Assembly (NCBI GenBank): GCA_913054205.1
Contig: CAJXJM010000042.1
Location: 1-11,095 of the forward strand
Reading direction: 5' to 3'
Source: an uncultured Rhodospirillaceae bacterium
GTDB lineage: Bacteria; Pseudomonadota; Alphaproteobacteria; Rhodospirillales; UBA2165
Length of the DNA stretch: 11,095 bases
The number at the start of each line of letters is the position of its first letter. The stretch's first letter is position 1. Positions 7,809-11,095 of the stretch are shown piece by piece. The notes under the pieces are model-generated. The model saw only the letters and a program-made list of their open reading frames with translations. It was not told where the DNA came from and searched no databases. A program made the position numbers and the translations under genes.

Positions 7809-7838
7809 TTTTCAATATTTGCTACATATATTTATCTA
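7809..7838 (+). promoter_or_regulatory. Possible sigma-70-type promoter for fabA
   Basis: TTTTCA (7809-7814), an 18-nt spacer and TATCTA (7833-7838) lie in the AT-rich stretch just after the inverted repeat, about 90 nt before the fabA start. The match is moderate. TATAAG at 7837-7842 is an alternative -10. The reading is supported by location between a likely terminator and the start of a new gene group. Confidence 0.3.
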
Positions 7839-7929
7839 TAAGAAGGAAAAACAGTTTCGGCGCGGTTTATTACAACAGATCCGGGCCTTTTGCTGTTGAA
7901 TTGAGATTGAAGAATTGAAGGGACTGGGC

Positions 7930-8478
7930 ATGAGTTCAGTAGCAGAAAATATGGCAGATGAGCACTCTTTTGTTCCCCAGAATAGTTACTCCTATGATGA
8001 AATAATATCTTGTGGGAAGGCTGAATTGTTTGGCCCAGGTAACGCTCAACTCCCCCTCCCTCCGATGCTGATGTTTGATCGCATCACCAGTATCACCGCT
8101 GATGGCGGTGCTTATGGCAAAGGCGAAGTTATTGCCGAATTCGATATTAAACCGGACCTTTGGTTCTTCCCCTGCCATTTTGAAGGCGATCCGGTTATGC
8201 CGGGCTGCCTTGGCCTGGATGCGCTCTGGCAATTGGTTGGCTTTTATTTGGGCTGGACCGGTGCAACCGGTCGGGGCCGTGCTTTCGGAGCGGGCGATAT
8301 TAAATTTACCGGCATGGTCACCCCAGACGCCAAGCTTGTAACCTATCACATTGACATCAAACGCGTTATGAACAGGCAGGTGGCAATTGCATTTGCTGAT
8401 GGACAAATGTCTGTCGATGGTGAAACTTGTTATGAGACCAAGGGTCTCCGTGTTGGCACCATTCCGGCAGATGCATAA
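7930..8478 (+). CDS. fabA: 3-hydroxydecanoyl-ACP dehydratase/isomerase FabA
   Basis: This encodes a cytosolic bifunctional enzyme that dehydrates 3-hydroxydecanoyl-ACP and isomerises the trans-2 product to cis-3-decenoyl-ACP, the branch point to unsaturated fatty acids. The protein (182 aa) is a single hotdog domain. Key motifs are [39 protein letters not shown] with catalytic His83 and Asp97 (14 residues apart, as in E. coli FabA), then [17 protein letters not shown]. The isomerase branch is indicated by the [10 protein letters not shown] context typical of FabA rather than FabZ. I chose ATG 7930 because AAGGGA (7918-7923) sits 6 nt upstream. A TTG at 7915 would add five residues and overlap that ribosome binding site. 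fabB starts 16 nt downstream, so the two are almost certainly co-transcribed. Confidence 0.97.
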   Translation: MSSVAENMADEHSFVPQNSYSYDEIISCGKAELFGPGNAQLPLPPMLMFDRITSITADGGAYGKGEVIAEFDIKPDLWFFPCHFEGDPVMPGCLGLDALWQLVGFYLGWTGATGRGRAFGAGDIKFTGMVTPDAKLVTYHIDIKRVMNRQVAIAFADGQMSVDGETCYETKGLRVGTIPADA

Positions 8479-8494
8479 AACATAAGGGGGTATT

Positions 8495-9718
8495 GTGAGA
8501 AGAGCAGTTATTACAGGTATTGGTATTGTTTCCTGCATTGGCAACAATAAAGCAGAAGTTCTTGAATCGCTGCGTGAATGCAAATCGGGAATCACCTTCT
8601 CTGAAGAATTTGCCGAAATGGGTTTTCGCAGCCAGGTTTGGGGCAAGCCCGACATTGAAGTAACCGAGCATATTGACCGCCGCGTAATGCGTTTCATGGG
8701 TGAAGGTGCGGCTTATAATTATATTGCCATGCAGCAAGCGATTGAAGATTCCGGTCTGGATGAAGACGATGTGTCCAATGAACGCTCTGGCCTGATTATG
8801 GGGTCTGGCGGCCCTTCGGTGAAATACGTCATCGATTCTGCAGATACAACGCGCAATCGGGGGCCAAGAAAAGTCGGGCCCTTTATGGTGCCGCGCACGA
8901 TGTCGTCGACCAATTCAGCAACTCTCGCGACACCGTTTAAAATTAAAGGTGTTAATTATTCAATCACCTCGGCCTGTTCGACTTCTGCGCATTGCATCGG
9001 CAATGCTGCGGAGCTTATCCAGTGGGGCAAGCAAGACGTTGTCTTCGCCCGCGGCGGCGAGGAATTGGGGTGGGGCATGTCGGTTATGTTTGATGCAATG
9101 CCGGCGCTGTCTTCTGGCTATAATGATACCCCGGACAAAGCCTCCCGGGCGTTTGATGCCAACCGCGATGGGTTTATTATTGCCGGTGGCGGCGGCGTTG
9201 TTGTGGTTGAAGAATATGAGCACGCCAAAGCACGCGGCGCTAAAATTTATGGCGAATTGGCCGGCTATGGCGCAACCTCTGATGGCTACGATATGGTCCA
9301 GCCTTCGGGTGAAGGCGCGGTTCGCTGCATGCAACAAGCACTGGCGACGGTGGATTCGCCGGTTGATTATATCAACACCCATGGCACCTCGACACCGGTA
9401 GGCGACGTTAAAGAATTGGCGGCGCTTCGCGAAACCTTTAAGGACAGCAATAAAATTCCTTATTTCAACTCGACCAAATCACTGACCGGTCACTCCTTGG
9501 GGGCAACCGGCGTTCAGGAAGCGATTTATTCGCTCTTGATGATGGATAATAACTTCATTTGCGCCTCGGCAAATATTGAAGAACTGGAGCCGGAAGTCGG
9601 TGATATGCCGATCGTCCGGGAACGCATGGATGATGTAGAAATCAACTGTGCGATGTCCAATAGTTTTGGCTTTGGCGGGACCAATGCCACTCTCATCTTC
9701 ACCCGTCCTGACACATAA
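8495..9718 (+). CDS. fabB: 3-oxoacyl-ACP synthase I FabB
   Basis: This 407-aa beta-ketoacyl-ACP synthase condenses malonyl-ACP with acyl-ACP and, as FabB, elongates the cis-3-decenoyl-ACP made by FabA. It has a thiolase fold with the Cys-His-His triad: Cys161 in [12 protein letters not shown], His296 in [11 protein letters not shown] and His333 in [13 protein letters not shown], with the conserved Lys328 five residues before His333. The C-terminal [15 protein letters not shown] glycine-rich motif is intact. The GTG start at 8495 follows AAGGGG (8484-8489) and gives an N-terminus [17 protein letters not shown] that begins exactly where family members do; no ATG is available there. Pairing with fabA supports FabB rather than FabF. 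The spacing to fabI is 8 nt. Confidence 0.97.
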   Translation: MRRAVITGIGIVSCIGNNKAEVLESLRECKSGITFSEEFAEMGFRSQVWGKPDIEVTEHIDRRVMRFMGEGAAYNYIAMQQAIEDSGLDEDDVSNERSGLIMGSGGPSVKYVIDSADTTRNRGPRKVGPFMVPRTMSSTNSATLATPFKIKGVNYSITSACSTSAHCIGNAAELIQWGKQDVVFARGGEELGWGMSVMFDAMPALSSGYNDTPDKASRAFDANRDGFIIAGGGGVVVVEEYEHAKARGAKIYGELAGYGATSDGYDMVQPSGEGAVRCMQQALATVDSPVDYINTHGTSTPVGDVKELAALRETFKDSNKIPYFNSTKSLTGHSLGATGVQEAIYSLLMMDNNFICASANIEELEPEVGDMPIVRERMDDVEINCAMSNSFGFGGTNATLIFTRPDT

Positions 9719-9726
9719 GAAATTAC

Positions 9727-10539
9727 ATGACTGAATCAAAGGGGATCATGCCAGAAATAATGGGTGGTAAGCGGGGCTTGATTATGGGCGTCGCGAACGA
9801 GCGTTCAATTGCCTGGGGCATTGCCAAAGGCTTAGCCGATCACGGGGCCGAGCTCGCCTTCACCTATCAAGGTGAGGCTTTTCAAAAGCGCCTGGAGCCC
9901 TTGGCGGCAAGTGTTGGCTCCGATATCGTTCTGCCCTGTGACGTTGAGGAAGACGGCGACCTTCAAGCGGTGTTTGATCGATTGACGACGGATTGGGGCT
10001 CGCTTGATTTTGTTGTGCACTCCTTGGCCTATTCCGATAAAGACGAATTAAATGGCCGCTATGTTGATACGACGGCAGAAAATTTTGCCCGCACCATGAG
10101 CATTTCCTGCTTTTCGTTCACCGCCGTTGCCCAAGCCGCCTATCCTTTGATGAAAGAAAAGGGCGGCAGCATGATCACCTTGACCTATTTTGGTGCCGAA
10201 CGCGTCTTGCCGAACTACAACGTCATGGGGGTTGCCAAGGCGGCCCTTGAGGCGAGTGTGCGCTATTTGGCCGTGGATCTTGGGCCGGATGGCATTCGTG
10301 TAAATGCCGTGTCTGCCGGTCCGATGCGCACTTTGGCCGGCAGTGCTATTGGCGGTGCCCGCAAGATTTACAATATCAGCGAAGCCAATGCACCGCTTCG
10401 CCGTTCCGTCACACTTGAGCAATTGAGCGGCACCGCAGTGTATCTTCTGAGCGATCTTGGCAGTGGCGTGACCGGAGAAACCCACCACGTTGATTCCGGC
10501 TATAACATTGTCGGTATGCCTTATTTAACAGGCGAGTAG
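9727..10539 (+). CDS. fabI: Enoyl-ACP reductase (NADH) FabI
   Basis: This short-chain dehydrogenase/reductase-type enzyme performs the last reduction in each fatty-acid elongation cycle and is the class of target hit by triclosan and isoniazid-like inhibitors. The Rossmann motif GKRGLIMGVANERSIAWGIA lies near the N-terminus. The active-site set is Tyr154 (in LTYFGAERVLPNY), Tyr164 and Lys171 (in NYNVMGVAKAALEA), and the C-terminal GETHHVDSGYNIVGM is conserved. Length is 270 aa from ATG 9727. The start is uncertain. ATG 9748 (263 aa, beginning MPEIMGGKRG) and ATG 9760 are in frame and fit the usual FabI N-terminus better, but 9748 has its AAGGGG only 3 nt away and 9727 has almost no ribosome binding site. 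Translation may be coupled to fabB, whose stop is 8 nt upstream. Confidence 0.96.
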   Translation: MTESKGIMPEIMGGKRGLIMGVANERSIAWGIAKGLADHGAELAFTYQGEAFQKRLEPLAASVGSDIVLPCDVEEDGDLQAVFDRLTTDWGSLDFVVHSLAYSDKDELNGRYVDTTAENFARTMSISCFSFTAVAQAAYPLMKEKGGSMITLTYFGAERVLPNYNVMGVAKAALEASVRYLAVDLGPDGIRVNAVSAGPMRTLAGSAIGGARKIYNISEANAPLRRSVTLEQLSGTAVYLLSDLGSGVTGETHHVDSGYNIVGMPYLTGE

Positions 10540-10578
10540 CGCTTATTTTCTATTGATACAAGATTCTCAACATAAACC

Positions 10579-10611
10579 TTGATATTTGTATGGTTATTCC
10601 GTATCTATAAT
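10579..10611 (+). promoter_or_regulatory. Probable sigma-70-type promoter for irr
   Basis: TTGATA (10579-10584), 17 nt, then TATCTA (10602-10607) give a good promoter match. A perfect TATAAT overlaps at 10606-10611 but would need a 21-nt spacer from the same -35. The site lies in the AT-rich 101-nt gap between fabI and irr and leaves a leader of roughly 25-30 nt. It suggests irr can be transcribed separately from the fab genes. I saw no clear fabI terminator in the gap. Confidence 0.45.
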
Positions 10612-10624
10612 TAATCAAAACATG

Positions 10625-10640
10625 AAAACTGGTTAGTTTT
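10625..10640 (+). repeat. Inverted repeat abutting the irr start codon
   Basis: AAAACT (10625-10630) and AGTTTT (10635-10640) are perfect inverted arms around GGTT. The right arm ends at the base before ATG 10641 and occupies the place where a ribosome binding site is expected; none is present. It could be a weak RNA hairpin or a protein-binding dyad, or chance in AT-rich DNA. Confidence 0.4.
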
Positions 10641-11057
10641 ATGGAAAAAATACGCCCCTACAGTCAGGCTTTGGATCGTTTACGGAATGCCGGATTGCGG
10701 TCGACCCGTCAGCGCCTGGCTTTGGCAAAGTTATTGTTTGACGGCCAAAACCGTCATGTAACGGCTGAAATTCTCCATGGCGAGGCGCTGGAGGCAAGCG
10801 TTCGAGTTTCCTTGGCAACAGTTTATAATACGCTGCATCAATTCAACGAAGTCGGATTGTTGCGGGAAATCGTTGTTGATTCCGGTCGTAGCTATTTTGA
10901 TACCAATATCTCGGAACACCATCACATCTATAATGAAGACACCCGGGAATTAATGGATATCGATGGCGATCAAATTGATCTGGCGGGCCTGCCGGCGATA
11001 GAGGCGGGGCAGGAACTCAGCCGAGTTGACGTGATTGTACGCATAAAAAATATTTAA
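10641..11057 (+). CDS. irr: Iron response regulator Irr (Fur family)
   Basis: This 138-aa DNA-binding protein of the Fur superfamily is of the Irr branch. In Alphaproteobacteria, Irr accumulates under low iron, controls heme synthesis and iron transport, and senses heme rather than free ferrous iron. The N-terminal winged helix has AGLRSTRQRLALAKLLF (about 17-33), HVTAEILH and VSLATVYNTLHQFNEVGLLRE, closely resembling Irr. The dimerisation half has SYFDTNISEHHHIY, where the triple histidine (93-95) is the Irr heme/metal motif. There is no cysteine anywhere, so the N-terminal heme regulatory motif seen in Bradyrhizobium Irr and the CxxC zinc sites of true Fur are both absent. The start ATG 10641 fits the family N-terminus but has no Shine-Dalgarno; it follows directly after an inverted repeat at 10625-10640. 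The gene lies 101 nt after fabI in the same direction. Confidence 0.9.
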   Translation: MEKIRPYSQALDRLRNAGLRSTRQRLALAKLLFDGQNRHVTAEILHGEALEASVRVSLATVYNTLHQFNEVGLLREIVVDSGRSYFDTNISEHHHIYNEDTRELMDIDGDQIDLAGLPAIEAGQELSRVDVIVRIKNI

Positions 11058-11079
11058 TTTATTAAGGATCAATATTTTT
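11046..11079 (+). repeat. AT-only inverted repeat at the end of irr
   Basis: AAAAATATT (11046-11054) and AATATTTTT (11071-11079) are perfect 9-bp inverted arms with a 16-nt spacer, spanning the irr stop codon. The stem is entirely A/T and is followed by A rather than T residues, so it is a poor terminator in the plus direction. The remaining bases to 11095 show nothing identifiable. Confidence 0.3.
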
Positions 11080-11095
11080 AAAAAAAGCTACGTCT

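Noticed and set aside
7873..7898. CAACAG / CTGTTG inverted repeat with a 14-nt loop, and several ATTGA words (7897-7919), in the fabA leader.
   Set aside because: The stem is only 6 bp and the repeats are irregular in spacing; too weak to call an operator or riboswitch.
7905..7917. GATTGAAGAATTG occurs both here and at 1-13.
   Set aside because: A 13-base match between two places in 11 kb is about what chance gives. One copy is inside nusA coding sequence, the other in the fabA leader, with no shared flanks.
7915..7929. TTG 7915 as the fabA start.
   Set aside because: It would place the start inside the ribosome binding site of ATG 7930, which has ideal spacing.
11046..11079. AT-only inverted repeat as the irr terminator.
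   Set aside because: There is no G/C in the stem and A residues, not T, follow it. Kept only as a repeat.

Overview
The window is a chromosomal segment of an alphaproteobacterium, with every recognisable gene on the plus strand and tightly packed. Three observations support the assignment. The order is nusA-ylxR-infB-rbfA-truB-rpsO-pnp; the YlxR protein carries an extra L7Ae-like C-terminal domain; and the last gene encodes a Fur-family protein of the Irr type, a branch known essentially from Alphaproteobacteria. By eye the base composition is moderate (about half G+C), with AT-rich gaps. The order or genus cannot be resolved from the sequence alone.

Region 1 (1-7724) is the conserved transcription/translation cluster. 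It begins with the 3' end of nusA, followed by ylxR, infB (IF2), rbfA, truB, rpsO (S15) and pnp (PNPase). Gaps up to rpsO are 3-38 nt, so a single operon is likely. The genes cover transcription elongation and antitermination, translation initiation, late 30S maturation, tRNA pseudouridylation, a 30S protein and RNA turnover. ylxR has no ATG, GTG or TTG codon that fits its conserved N-terminus. The best start is a CTG at 527 behind a GAGGT ribosome binding site. The 265-nt rpsO-pnp gap holds four predicted RNA hairpins. One is a 17-bp, mismatch-free, G·U-rich stem (5532-5569) just upstream of the pnp ribosome binding site, in the position where other bacteria carry the RNase III-processed stem that lets PNPase control its own synthesis.

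Region 2 (7725-7929) separates the two gene groups. It holds a long inverted repeat that looks like the pnp terminator, then an AT-rich stretch with a possible promoter and a leader for fabA.

Region 3 (7930-10539) is fabA-fabB-fabI, with gaps of 16 and 8 nt. FabA dehydrates and isomerises the C10 acyl-ACP intermediate, FabB elongates the cis-unsaturated product and FabI reduces enoyl-ACP. Together they form the oxygen-independent route to unsaturated fatty acids. All expected catalytic residues are present.

Region 4 (10540-11095) has a 101-nt gap with a plausible sigma-70 promoter, then irr, an iron/heme-responsive Fur-family regulator here lacking any cysteine, and a short AT-rich tail.

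There is no sign of mobile elements, CRISPR, phage, toxin-antitoxin or defence genes. This is core-genome sequence and I do not see a previously undescribed system. The points worth following up are the non-canonical ylxR start, the pnp leader structures and the unusual irr translation start.
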